A DNA stretch of 64,000 nt from Actinomycetes bacterium (GTDB lineage: Bacteria; Actinomycetota; Acidimicrobiia; Acidimicrobiales; Bog-793). The notes under the pieces are model-generated. The model had not been told where the DNA came from. It worked only from the letters and a program-made list of their open reading frames with translations, and searched no databases. The translations under genes were made by a program, and so were the position numbers. Positions 25,599-34,700 of this stretch are shown here, piece after piece. The stretch is taken from positions 1 to 64,000 of the forward strand of contig JAJZBI010000012.1 of the NCBI GenBank assembly GCA_021798985.1, given 5' to 3'. Position 1 is the first letter of the stretch. Every line of letters starts with the position of its first letter.

Positions 25599-26464
25599 CG
25601 CCCCAACCCTCCGGCCGCCGCCGGCGCCGACCACCGGCGGGTAGTTGTGCGGTACGCGGAGGCGAGGGTGGCGTCGATCTCCCGCTCACCCAGCCCGCTC
25701 CGGGCCGCCGCCGACCCCAGCACCGCCCTGGCGTCGTCTTGGGAGATGCCGGCCTCGGCCTGGCGGCACGCCGCCCAGAACAACGCCCGGTTGCGGTTCC
25801 CCTCCGCCTGGCCCGCCAGCCACACGCCCAGCGACTCACCCGACCGCCGGCCATCCCAGGCCATCCCAGGCCGCGGCCGAGGCCGGGCCGGCTTCGGTTC
25901 CAGCAGCCGCCGCACCACCCGCCCGTCCACCGGGCTCAGGTCACGGCCGGTCGCGATCAGCCGGTACCCACGCCCCTCGACCAGCGACGGCGGGGCGATC
26001 ACGTACCCGCCGAGACCGCGGAAGTCCACATGGGCGCGCGGCAGCGCCCACGACGCCTGCTCACCGCCCTCGGCCTCGGCGGCGGCCGGAAAGTACAGGT
26101 GCAGACCGCCCGACGGGGTACGGACCAGCGCCGCCCACCCCTCGACCAGCCCGGCCAGGCGTGCCCGGCGCAGCGCCGGGAACCCCGACCCGCCGGGATG
26201 CACGTCGATGTCGAGCACATCGAACCCGCCCCGGTAGCCGGTCGCCAGGCCGATGTTCGCCTGCGGCCAGCGCCGCCACCAGCTCCCGACCCGCTCGGAG
26301 TCGCTGCTGGCGTCGGTGAACCCATGCCGGGTCATCGGCCGCTTGGCTCCCGGCACGCACGGGAACACCAACAGCCCCGCCGTCGCATACGCCACGGCGG
26401 CGTCGGGCAACGACCGTCGCCCGACCGACGCCAGCACCGAAGTTCGCTCAGCCGGGCTGCTCAT
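25595..26464 (-). CDS. Bifunctional DNA primase/polymerase (Prim-Pol) domain protein
   Basis: 289 residues. The Prim-Pol signature is present: YATAGLLVFPCVPGAKRPMTRHGFTDASSD, NIGLATGYRGGFDVLDIDVHPGG (catalytic D-x-D) and RTPSGGLHLYFP, GYVIAPPSLVEGRGY. No helicase domain is fused, which is usual for actinobacterial ICEs. It would start replication of the excised element. It overlaps DUF2637 (4 bp) and the upstream small gene (ATGA). Confidence 0.9.
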   Translation of the reverse strand: MSSPAERTSVLASVGRRSLPDAAVAYATAGLLVFPCVPGAKRPMTRHGFTDASSDSERVGSWWRRWPQANIGLATGYRGGFDVLDIDVHPGGSGFPALRRARLAGLVEGWAALVRTPSGGLHLYFPAAAEAEGGEQASWALPRAHVDFRGLGGYVIAPPSLVEGRGYRLIATGRDLSPVDGRVVRRLLEPKPARPRPRPGMAWDGRRSGESLGVWLAGQAEGNRNRALFWAACRQAEAGISQDDARAVLGSAAARSGLGEREIDATLASAYRTTTRRWSAPAAAGGLGR

Positions 26465-26577
26465 GCCGGCCGCCCCGCGACCGCACGCGCGGGCCGCAGG
26501 GACAGCACGGTCAACTTTGCTTCATCGACCTTCTCGTAACGTTCCGTCGTCTCGATTGCTGTCCCGCGTAGCGCCAT
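26461..26577 (-). CDS. Small 38-residue protein heading the Prim-Pol operon
   Basis: A short gene starting MALRGTAIETTERYEKVDE with a strong AGGAGG Shine-Dalgarno 6 nt before ATG. Its stop overlaps the Prim-Pol start (ATGA). It would be missed by length filters. No domain is recognisable; the tail is Arg/Ala-rich (LRPARAVAGRPA). It may be a leader peptide or an accessory replication protein. Confidence 0.6.
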   Translation of the reverse strand: MALRGTAIETTERYEKVDEAKLTVLSLRPARAVAGRPA

Positions 26578-26602
26578 CGCCGCTCCTCCTGACCCGCACG
26601 AA

Positions 26603-26640
26603 CCGCCAACATCGGCGGTGTGTCGAAGGCCAGGTACGCA
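26603..26640 (-). promoter_or_regulatory. Leader motif with hairpin (copy 9)
   Basis: GCGTACCTGGCC, then CCGCC-GATGTT-GGCGG (26618-26603), then AGGAGG and the ATG at 26577: the same motif-hairpin-Shine-Dalgarno order as copies 1-3 and 5. Confidence 0.5.
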
Positions 26641-26863
26641 AGACGAGCCCGGTCACCGCACCGTCCACACACTCCAACGAATCGGCAGGCTCACCCCAGC
26701 CATAGCACCCCCTCCAGCAAAGCCGGAGCGGTACCCCGCACAATGCGAACCTGGTGCAGGAATACGCGCCAGCTGTCCAGGCCGTTGGGGCCAGCCTGCC
26801 ACGCTCCGCGATGGGCAGCCTCGCCCCGACGACGCTGCCCCCTGACCGACGCGTCTGCTCCGC

Positions 26864-27238
26864 TCACGACCGCGTAGGGCCGATGTGGTCGGCCGCGACC
26901 ACGATCACGACCAGCGCGCCCGAGAGCGCCTCGTCGATATCGGCGGCGTCCTCGGGGTCCTCAGAGAGCCGATCGGAGGTGGCGACCACGCAGTAGCCGA
27001 CCTGCTGGCCGGTCACGTAGTCGAGCATGCGGCGCAGGCCGGGGCGGTCCATGCTCATCCCCGAGTAGCCGACATCGGTGAACTCCTCTGCCAGACGCAA
27101 CCCCATGCGCTCGGCAGCCAACGCGATCTGTGCCCGCTGCCGCTCCACAGCACGAGCCGCGTCATCCACCTCGCTCAACGCAACCCGGACGTAGGAGACC
27201 GCCGGCAGATCGCTCGGAGACCACGCCTCGTCGCTCAT
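26864..27238 (-). CDS. Catalytically dead serine-resolvase domain protein, copy 1
   Basis: 124 residues, only the N-terminal resolvase fold: AVSYVRVALSE, EFTDVGYSGMSMDRPGLRRMLDYV and YCVVATSDRLSEDPEDAADI. In active enzymes the first motif is YxRVS with the nucleophilic Ser; here that position is Ala. The DRLSR arginine is replaced by Glu (DRLSE). The fold is kept while catalysis is lost, and no DNA-binding domain is attached. Its ATG overlaps the stop of the membrane-protein gene (TGATG). A clear paralogue lies at 41606-41986. A DNA- or protein-binding regulatory role is inferred. Confidence 0.8.
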   Translation of the reverse strand: MSDEAWSPSDLPAVSYVRVALSEVDDAARAVERQRAQIALAAERMGLRLAEEFTDVGYSGMSMDRPGLRRMLDYVTGQQVGYCVVATSDRLSEDPEDAADIDEALSGALVVIVVAADHIGPTRS

Positions 27239-27639
27239 CACGCCCGCCCAGCCGCCACCGCGGCGGCCATCCGGCCGGTGTCAGCAGGCGCCGGGCCGGC
27301 CCGCTCGGCACGCTGGCACTCCCGCAGCAGCACCTTCTCCTGGTGGCGGACCCGCAGCAACCGCACCACCGAGACCGGGACCAGCACGCCAAAGCGGACC
27401 GTGTTCCAGAACCCGACGATGAAGAACAGGTTCACCCACCCCGGCCCGCCGTCACGGACGATCCTGCCAGTGGCGGCCATGAGCAGCCCGTAGACCACCA
27501 CCCCGGCCAACCCGACGAGCGGCCCCCACTTGATCCCGGTACGGGTGTGGAGCCGGCGGATGACGATGTTGCTCGGCGCGAACCGCTGCACCAAGCCATA
27601 CAGGCGAGCACTGATCGCCCAACTGGCTGCGAAGATCAC
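27238..27639 (-). CDS. Small membrane protein paired with dead resolvase, copy 1
   Basis: 133 residues from a GTG with GGGAGGA upstream. Two hydrophobic segments (WGPLVGLAGVVVYGLLMAATG and WVNLFFIVGFWNTVRFGVLVPVSVV) are separated by RIVRDGGPG, followed by VRLLRVRHQEKVLLRECQR, a basic cytoplasmic helix. No known family was recognised. It is translationally coupled to the resolvase-domain gene, and the same pair recurs at 41983-42369. A homologous leader of about 130 bp precedes each copy. Confidence 0.75.
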   Translation of the reverse strand: MIFAASWAISARLYGLVQRFAPSNIVIRRLHTRTGIKWGPLVGLAGVVVYGLLMAATGRIVRDGGPGWVNLFFIVGFWNTVRFGVLVPVSVVRLLRVRHQEKVLLRECQRAERAGPAPADTGRMAAAVAAGRA

Positions 27640-27649
27640 GACGATCCTC

Positions 27650-27785
27650 CCTCTGGTCAGACGCGCGAGGCGTCAAGTTGCCGTTGGCAGTCCAGAGAGA
27701 GATTCCAACCCGGCCAGACCGGGAAGCGGCGCCCGAAGGCGCGAGAGATGTTCACTGCTCCCACAGAGCATAGCGCTGCAGGAGG
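27650..27785 (-). promoter_or_regulatory. Conserved leader of the membrane/dead-resolvase pair
   Basis: The stretch aligns with 45570-45705: shared blocks CTGGTCAGAC, GGCAGTCCAGA, AGATGTTC and TAGCGCT occur in the same order and spacing. It contains a TATGCT -10-like hexamer in gene orientation. Conservation of a non-coding leader upstream of both pair copies suggests a shared promoter or regulatory RNA. Confidence 0.55.
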
Positions 27786-27862
27786 CCGGAGAAAGGATGG
27801 ATCCGGCCGGCGGGCCAAGACCCGCTGATGCGACGATAGGACCCACCGCGCCCGAGCACCGC

Positions 27863-28273
27863 TCACGAAGGTCCCGACGGACAGGTCCGGCGGCGGAACT
27901 CAGTGGGTGAGATCCCGTGCTGGGCGTGGAAACACCGGCTGGCGTAATTCGCGTCCGACCAGCCCACCGACCGCGCTACCTCGGCCACCGAGAGGTCGGT
28001 TGATGAAAGCAGCTGGGCCATCTGCTCGGCACGCATCCACCGCAGGTACGCCATCGGGCTCCTCCCGATCGTGGCGTCAAACGCCCTGACCAGCTGAGAG
28101 CGAGACAAGTGGACTTCCTCGGCAAGCGCGTTGAGCGTCCACCGCTCGGCCAGGCGGGTGCGTAGCACGCCGACCGCAGTGACAACGTGCCCTCGGACGA
28201 CGCCCCGCCTGGCGATTAGGGCGGGTGTCGTGCCGCTGATCTGTCCTTTGATCGTGTCGCTGGGAGTCGTCAT
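27863..28273 (-). CDS. AraC-type DNA-binding domain regulator, copy B
   Basis: 136 residues. Again only the two-HTH AraC region: WTLNALAEEVHLSRSQLVRAFDATIG and LSVAEVARSVGWSDANYASRCFHAQHGISPTEFRRR, preceded by ARRGVVRGHVVTAVGVLR as in copies A and C. It starts 4 bp after the stop of the preceding gene and is the last gene of the MFS operon of cassette B. Confidence 0.82.
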   Translation of the reverse strand: MTTPSDTIKGQISGTTPALIARRGVVRGHVVTAVGVLRTRLAERWTLNALAEEVHLSRSQLVRAFDATIGRSPMAYLRWMRAEQMAQLLSSTDLSVAEVARSVGWSDANYASRCFHAQHGISPTEFRRRTCPSGPS

Positions 28274-28277
28274 TCGT

Positions 28278-28775
28278 CTAGTCGGGTCGGACTGGTAGGT
28301 AGCTGGCGAGTCGGGTGGCGTGAGCGGGGATGTGCTGGCGGGTGCGGAGGTCGATGAGGTGTGCCCAGGTCATGTCGGTGTCGCCGACGTGCTGGCCGGT
28401 CTTGTCGTGGAACCGGAGCGTTAGCGGGGCTTGGGCTGCCTGGTCGGAGGTCTGGTCGAGTACGGAGATCAGGCCGGCGGCGTGCTGCCGCACCGCCGCG
28501 ATCCTGTCTTGGTGGGTGGTGGAGGCGCTCATCGCGGCGAGGGCGGCGGGGTCCATCGCTGGCTGGTTGTCCACGACCAGCTCGGCCGTCGTCCCCGCCT
28601 GGCGAGAGCGGACCTCCCGGGCCTTGTGGGTGAGGATTTGGTCGCTGAGCGCGACGTGACAGAGCGTCCAGTCCATGTCCGCGCGTTGGTCAGGATCGAG
28701 CCGAGTGTCCTCTGTGATCGCTTGCGCGGAGGCGAGTAAGCGCTGGTAGGCGGCGGCGAGATCGCGGGTGTTCAT
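28278..28775 (-). CDS. DinB-like/mycothiol-type helical protein
   Basis: 165 residues. MDWTLCHVALSDQILTHKA and repeated helices with His (MDWTLCHVALSD) give a DinB-like or mycothiol-dependent-isomerase-like pattern, but metal-binding His triads cannot be confirmed. Start ATG at 28775 overlaps the MFS stop (ATGA) and has AAGGAG upstream. The role is unknown; the position suggests part of the same response as the exporter. Confidence 0.6.
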   Translation of the reverse strand: MNTRDLAAAYQRLLASAQAITEDTRLDPDQRADMDWTLCHVALSDQILTHKAREVRSRQAGTTAELVVDNQPAMDPAALAAMSASTTHQDRIAAVRQHAAGLISVLDQTSDQAAQAPLTLRFHDKTGQHVGDTDMTWAHLIDLRTRQHIPAHATRLASYLPVRPD

Positions 28776-30040
28776 CGCGGGGCTCCTTCTTGCTCGTGCG
28801 GGTCGGGTTCTGCCTGCGCCGGTCGGTCGCAAGCAGTTAGCCGCGCTTGTGGGTTGCGGTAGGCGAGGGTGATGGTGAGCGCGAGGCAGAGGGCGGCGAC
28901 GGCGAGCGCGAAGTACTGCACCGAGTGCAACAGCCCGATCGCGGTGGCGAGGAAGCCGACGCCGATCACGGGTAGTCCGACGCCGAGGTAGACGATCACG
29001 TAGAAGCTGGAGAGCACGTCGGCGCGACGTTCGGGTGGTGCGGCGGTGGTGACCTCGGTGATCCCCGCCAGGAACACGAGCCCCTGTCCGACCCCGGCGA
29101 TCGAAGTGGCGACCAGCAACACCGCGAGCGAGGACACGGCACCGGCGACTGCGAGCAGGATCAGTCCGGTGGCGAGGAGGCAGAGCCCGACCGTCTGGAC
29201 CGCGGACGATGATCGGCCGTGGGCGGTGATCTGGGCGATGACCGAGCAGGCGATCATGACCGCGACCGCGCCGCCGCCGAGCACGAGGTTGGCGCTGTGA
29301 GCGAGGCTGGCGACGTAGGTCGGGATCAGGGCGAGGAACAGGCCGATCACCGCGAACGCGAGGAAGTTCGCGGAGCCGTTGACCAGGAACACGCAGCGGG
29401 CGCTCTCGGGTATCTGCGGACGGCGGGGCCGCCACCGCGTCCTGCCGGTCCGCTCGGGCAGGGTCGCCGTCACCAGGACGGCCGGGATCAGCGCGGCGAT
29501 CTCGACCAGGAACGGCAGCCGCCTGGGCGCCGGTCCGTACTGCGCCAGGATGCCCGCCAGCAGCGGACCGACGCCGAGCCCGCCGACCGACGCGGCGGTC
29601 GCCAACAGGGCGGCCCGGCGGTGATCGCCGCGTGGCTCGGTCTCGGTCAGCGTGGCGGTCAGCGCTCCCGAGGCCGCACCCACCGCAAGGCCCTGGATGA
29701 CCCGCCCCGCGAACAACCAGGCAGTCGAGTCGGCCAACGCGAACACGCCAGCGCCCACGGCGGCGACGATCACCGCCGGGGCCAGCACCGCGCGCCGACC
29801 GATCGCGTCCGACAATGGTCCGGCGATCAGCAGCGATGGGATCAGCGCGGCGACGTAGGCGGCGAAGATGACCGTCACGATCACCGCGGAGAACCCGAAC
29901 AGCCGCTGGTAGGTGCCATACAGCGGGGTCGCGAGGTTCGTTCCGGTCAGCAGCACCAGCAAGCTGTAGCTGACCGCCCAGAACCGCCAGGCAGGACGCC
30001 TTCCTGTGCTGTCGTGCGTCGTGATGGTTGTGGGTCTCAT
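28772..30040 (-). CDS. MFS efflux transporter (DHA1-like)
   Basis: 422 residues from ATG (MRPTTITTHDS), an in-frame TTG start at 30064 being less likely. Twelve hydrophobic segments are visible, with the MFS loop motif GPLSDAIGRRAVLAPA between helices 2 and 3 (motif A) and AGRVIQGLAVGAASGAL. A second half repeats the pattern (GLFLALIPTYVASL to FYVIVYLGVGLPVIGVGFLA). Likely exports a drug or hydrophobic metabolite. It is divergent from a TetR gene, with two palindromic operators in between. Confidence 0.88.
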   Translation of the reverse strand: MRPTTITTHDSTGRRPAWRFWAVSYSLLVLLTGTNLATPLYGTYQRLFGFSAVIVTVIFAAYVAALIPSLLIAGPLSDAIGRRAVLAPAVIVAAVGAGVFALADSTAWLFAGRVIQGLAVGAASGALTATLTETEPRGDHRRAALLATAASVGGLGVGPLLAGILAQYGPAPRRLPFLVEIAALIPAVLVTATLPERTGRTRWRPRRPQIPESARCVFLVNGSANFLAFAVIGLFLALIPTYVASLAHSANLVLGGGAVAVMIACSVIAQITAHGRSSSAVQTVGLCLLATGLILLAVAGAVSSLAVLLVATSIAGVGQGLVFLAGITEVTTAAPPERRADVLSSFYVIVYLGVGLPVIGVGFLATAIGLLHSVQYFALAVAALCLALTITLAYRNPQARLTACDRPAQAEPDPHEQEGAPR

Positions 30041-30069
30041 GGTGCTCGCTCGTATCTCGCTCAACTATC

Positions 30070-30109
30070 GGACGGACCGTCAGTCCATCATAGGACGGAC
30101 GGTCCGTCA
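30070..30109. promoter_or_regulatory. Two TetR operators between mfs and tetR
   Basis: GACGGACCGTC (30071-30081) and GGACGGACGGTCCGTC (30093-30108) are palindromic sites sharing GACGG/CCGTC half sites and separated by about one helical turn. They sit between the divergent genes, so the TetR protein probably represses both. Confidence 0.7.
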
Positions 30110-30172
30110 ACACGTGCGGTAAGGTTTCAGAAGCCCGAGACCGATCAGGAAAGAAGGCATCGAGACATCGAG

Positions 30173-30874
30173 ATGGACCCCACCCCGACCCCATCTGAGA
30201 CTCCGGCGCGTCGTCGGCGGGTAGTCAAGAGCCCCGAGGACCGCCGCGCCGACATCCTGGCCGCCGGACGACAGGTGTTCGCGTCGATCGGCTTCGCGGA
30301 GGCCACGATCGACGACCTCGCCGCCGCCGCGCAGATCGGCAAGGGCACCTTCTACCGGCAATTCGAGTCCAAGGACCACCTGCTCGGCGCGCTGTGGGAG
30401 CGCTACGTCGACGCGATCGTGCAGATCACCCAACAGGTCCTAGAGGATCACGCCGACCGGCCCGGTGAGTGGTGGGCGACGCTCGACCAGATCATGACCA
30501 CGCTCATTGCTCACGCCCTCGAGAACGCCGACCTGCACCGCATCGTCTACGGCCAGGCCAACGCCGCCGCCCTGGACATCTGCAAGCAGGCCAACCACCG
30601 CGTCATCGACCTCATCTGCGACTACATCAACCAAGGCGCTGATGCGGGCGCCTTCCAAGCACGCCACCCGACTGTCGCGTTTCGGATCGCCTACCACGGC
30701 ATCGACGGGCTGCTCGATGACCGCATCAGCGACCACAGCCCGATCGACACAGACGACCTCACCGCCGACGCCCTCCAACTTCTGCACCGCGCCCTCGGAC
30801 GCCCAGACCAAACCTCCGATCGCGCCGACCAACCCGCCGCCACCAAGAGGACCGCACGAAAGCAGGCCAAGTGA
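30173..30874 (+). CDS. TetR-family repressor of the MFS operon
   Basis: 233 residues. HTH: EDRRADILAAGRQVFASIGFAEATIDDLAAAAQIGKGTFYRQFESKDHLL (residues 24-72), a classic TetR domain; the ligand domain has LDQIMTTLIAHALENADLHRIVYGQANAAALDICKQ. The start ATG follows AAGAAGG about 15 nt upstream. The last four residues overlap the next gene (GTGA). It likely responds to a substrate of the MFS exporter. Confidence 0.88.
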   Translation: MDPTPTPSETPARRRRVVKSPEDRRADILAAGRQVFASIGFAEATIDDLAAAAQIGKGTFYRQFESKDHLLGALWERYVDAIVQITQQVLEDHADRPGEWWATLDQIMTTLIAHALENADLHRIVYGQANAAALDICKQANHRVIDLICDYINQGADAGAFQARHPTVAFRIAYHGIDGLLDDRISDHSPIDTDDLTADALQLLHRALGRPDQTSDRADQPAATKRTARKQAK

Positions 30875-31323
30875 CGACCAACCCCGCCACTTCCGCTCTG
30901 GGCCCCGACGAGCTGCTGGCGATGATGCCCTACGCCACCACGCTCGGCATCCAACTACATGAGGCCACCCCGGCGCTGGTCACCGGCAGCCTCGCCTGGA
31001 CGCCCGAGCGCTGCACCGCCGGAGGCATCCTCCACGGCGGCGCGATCATGTCGCTGGCCGACACGATCGGCGCCGTCTGCGCCTTCCTCAACCTCCCGGA
31101 CGGCACCACCACCACCGCCACGATCGACTCCACCACCCGCCTCTACCGCCCCCTCCGCACCGGCACTCTGCATGCCACCGCACGGCCAGCCCACGTCGGG
31201 CGAACCCTGATCGCAGTGACCACCGACCTCACCGACGACCAAGGCCGCCTCATCGCCCAAACCAGCCAAGCCCAGGCCGTCACCACCGCCCACCCGGCGC
31301 CCGCGACCCAAACCTCGGACTGA
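30871..31323 (+). CDS. PaaI-type hotdog thioesterase
   Basis: 150 residues. YATTLGIQLHEATPALVTGSLAWTPERCTAGGILHGGAIMSLADTIGAVCAF has the HGGAIMSLAD motif of PaaI thioesterases, followed by TATIDSTTRLYRPLRTGTLHATARPAHVGRTL. It would hydrolyse an acyl-CoA. GTG overlaps the tetR stop. Co-expression with an MFS exporter suggests detoxification of an acyl-type compound, which is inference. Confidence 0.82.
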   Translation: MTTNPATSALGPDELLAMMPYATTLGIQLHEATPALVTGSLAWTPERCTAGGILHGGAIMSLADTIGAVCAFLNLPDGTTTTATIDSTTRLYRPLRTGTLHATARPAHVGRTLIAVTTDLTDDQGRLIAQTSQAQAVTTAHPAPATQTSD

Positions 31324-31352
31324 GGAGTCCCTCAAGCTCAAGGGGGGGATCG

Positions 31353-31559
31353 CTAGAGCGGTCGGCGCCGACCACGATCAACGCGTCGGGATACGATCCC
31401 TCCGCACGAGCAAACACGCAGCTACACCCTGAGGGCATCCCCCGCGGGCACGCCTGGTGCGCCGCCGTCGCCCACATCACGGTCGCCGACCCCACCCACG
31501 CGATCGACACCTACAGCGGCCATACCGTCTCGTGGTGGCCTGTAACTGGCTGCTCGTAA
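31353..31559 (+). pseudogene. C-terminal remnant of an ICE protein
   Basis: An uninterrupted frame of 68 residues without start ends in GHAWCAAVAHITVADPTHAIDTYSGHTVSWWPVTGCS. It looks like the end of a longer ICE-associated protein; its N-terminal portion is missing, since the hotdog gene occupies that space. Family unknown. Confidence 0.4.
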
Positions 31560-31764
31560 GCCAGTCGCGTAGGTCGGTCACGGACGACCCCGCTCGTCCG
31601 CCTCGGCCTCAACCCCCGCCTGACCGGACAGAGCCTCCCGAGCGCGGCAGCACGGCCAACGCGCGTCCGACAGCCTCTATCACCCCGCCAGGGCCAGCAT
31701 CGAGCCCACGCCTGAGCCCTGCCCCACCGGCCGGTCCACACCTCTTGCACCACGAGGTAACCCC

Positions 31765-31777
31765 GGCGCACCTGACC
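31765..31777 (+). promoter_or_regulatory. Leader motif before relaxase (copy 10)
   Basis: GGCGCACCTGACC on the plus strand, 3 nt before the GTG of the relaxase. Its orientation follows the gene, so the motif is strand-specific relative to transcription. It supports the start at 31781. Confidence 0.6.
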
Positions 31778-31780
31778 CGT

Positions 31781-34700
31781 GTGACGGTCTCGATGCGCGT
31801 GATGTCGGCCGGGGACGGCTACAAGTACCTGCTCCAGTCGGTCGCCGCTGGCGACGGGCACCGGCCGCTGACCACCCCACTCGTCGCCTACTACGCGGAG
31901 AAGGGAACCCCGCCGGGCTACTGGCTCGGCACGGGCGTCCACGGCCTCGGCAGCACCGACCGGCGGATCGAGCCGGGCGGGATCGTGACCGAGGACCATC
32001 TGCGCCGCCTACTCGGGCAGGGCCGCGATCCGGTCACCGGCGACCCACTCGGCCTGCCCTACTTCCGCCACAAGACCGTCGAGGAACGCATCGCCGCACG
32101 GGTCGAGCATCTGGACTCCGAGCTGACCGTCGACGAACACGCCGCAGCGGTCGAGCGGATCGAGGGCGAGGAACGCAAGCGTGGCACCCGCCGGACGGTG
32201 GCCGGGTATGACTACACGTTCTCGGTCCCCAAGAGCGTGTCCGCGCTATGGGCCGTTGCCGACCCTGCGGTGCAAGCCGCGATCGTGGAAGCACATCACC
32301 AGGCGGTTGCGGACGTGCTTGCGCTGATGGAGCGCGATGTTGCAGCTACCAGGGTCGGGCACGCTGGGGTTGCACAGGTCGCTACTCGCGGGTTGATTGC
32401 AACGGCGTATGACCACTACGACTCGCGGGCCGCTGATCCGCAGTTGCATACGCACGTCGTGATCGCCAACAAGGTTCAGGGCGAGGACGGCAAATGGCGT
32501 GCGCTCGACGGGCGGCCGATGCACCAGGCCGTCGTCGCGATCTCCGAGCATTACAACGCCGTGCTGGCCGACCGCATGACCGGCGGCCTCGGCGTTGGGT
32601 GGGAGCAGCGGGAGCGGGGTCGGGATCGGAACCCGGCATGGGAGATCATCGGCGTGCCCGACGAGTTGATCGCCGAGTTCTCATCGCGCAGTGCGGCGAT
32701 CGACGCGGAGACCGACCGGCTCATCGACGCCTACGTCACCGATCATGGGCACCGGCCGGACAAGCGGGCGGTGCTGCGGTTGCGACAGCAGGCCACGCTC
32801 TCGACCCGGCCGGACAAGACGCACTACTCACTGGCGGAGCTGACCGACCAGTGGCGCCGCCGCGCTGACCGCGTGCTCGGTCAGGACGCCGACACCTGGG
32901 CGGACCACCTGCTCGCGACCAGCAACGGCACGGTGGTTGTGCGCGCCGAGGACGTGGGTCGCGACGAGCTCGTGGCGCTCGCGCAGGCCGTGGTCGAGCA
33001 GGTACAGGAGAAGCGCTCGACCTGGGGGCGGTGGAACCTCTCGGCGGAGGCGTCCCGGCAGACGATGGGCCTGCGCTTCCCGACGGTCGAGGATCGGGAG
33101 GCGGTCGTCGGGATCATCACCGACGCCGCCGAAGCCGCGTCGTTGCGGCTCACCCCGCCCGAGCTGACCACCGCCCCGGCGGCATTTACCCGGTCGGACG
33201 GGTCGAGCGTGTTCCGGCCCCGCCATTCGACCCTCTACACGTCAACTGCGTTGTTGGCGGCGGAGGATCGGCTGCTTGACCTCTCCCGAAGCACAGACGG
33301 CCCGGCGCTCGACCCGATGCTTGCCGCCAGTGTGGCGGGTAACGCGGATGAGCAGGGGCGGGTGCTGTCGGCCGATCAGCGCAGTGTGGTCGAGCGCATA
33401 GCGGTTTCGGGCAGGACTGTGGATGTGTTGGTCGGCCCGGCCGGGGCGGGCAAGACCCTCGCGCTCGGCGGCCTGCGCCGCGCCTGGGAGGCGGAGCATG
33501 GTTCGGGGAGCGTCATCGGCCTCGCCCCGTCCGCGGCGGCGGCCGATGTGCTCGCCGGCGATCTTGGGATCGGGACGGAGAACACGGCCAAGTGGCTCTA
33601 CGAGCACGATCACGGTCGTTGGGACCTGCGGGCCGGTGAATTGGTGATCGCGGATGAGGCGTCCCTGGCCGGGACGATGCTGCTCGACCAGCTCACCACT
33701 CACGCCGCCAGTGTCGGGGCGAAGGTGCTGCTGGCCGGTGACCCGGCGCAGCTCGCGGCGGTGGACGCGGGCGGTGCGTTCGGCCTGCTCGTCCGCCACC
33801 GCAACGCGCGAGACGGGGCTGGCGCCCCGGAGTTGGCCGACATCCGCCGCTTCAAAAACGAGTGGGAGAAGAACGCATCGCTGCGCCTGCGCCGCGGTGA
33901 TACGGACGTGATCGACCTCTACGACGAGCACGGCCGGATCGTCGGCGGCGACCACGACACCATGCTCGACGCCGCCTACCACGCTTGGCAGACCGACATC
34001 GCCGCTGGGCGGTCGAGCATCCTGATCGCCGAGACCGGCGACACCGTGATCGCCTTGAATCAGCGCGCCCGTGCTGATCGAATACTCGCCGGGCGAGTCG
34101 CCGTCGAAGGCGTGGCCCTGCATGACGGGACCGTGGCCGGGCGCGGGGACACGATCGTCACCCGCAACAACGACCGCCGCCTCACCACCGGCAGGTCATG
34201 GGTCAAGAACGGCGACGCCTGGACCGTGATCGCCAGCCACGAGGACGGGAGCCTGACCGTGCAGCGCCCCGGCCCCCGTGGACGACGCGGCCGGGTCGCC
34301 CTGCCCGCCGACTACGTGGCCGAGCACGTCGAGCTGGGCTACGCGATCACCGCGCATCGGGCGCAGGGCGCGACCGTGGACACCGCCCACCTGGTCGTCC
34401 ACAGCAGCTCGATGACCCGTGAGGCGTTCTATGTGGCGATGACCCGTGGGCGCCTGGCGAACGTCGCGTATGTCGCGACCGACGAGGCGCATCTTGAGGA
34501 ACACCAGCACACGCCGGGCTACGAGGATGAGGTCACCGCTCGGACGATCCTCTACGGGGTGCTCCAGCACGAGGGGGCGGAGAAGTCCGCGCACGAGACG
34601 ATCGAGGCCGAGCAAGAGAAGTGGTCGAGCATCGCCCAACTCGCCGCCGAGTACGAGACCATCGCCCAGACCGCCCAGCACCAGCGGTTCGCCACCGCCG

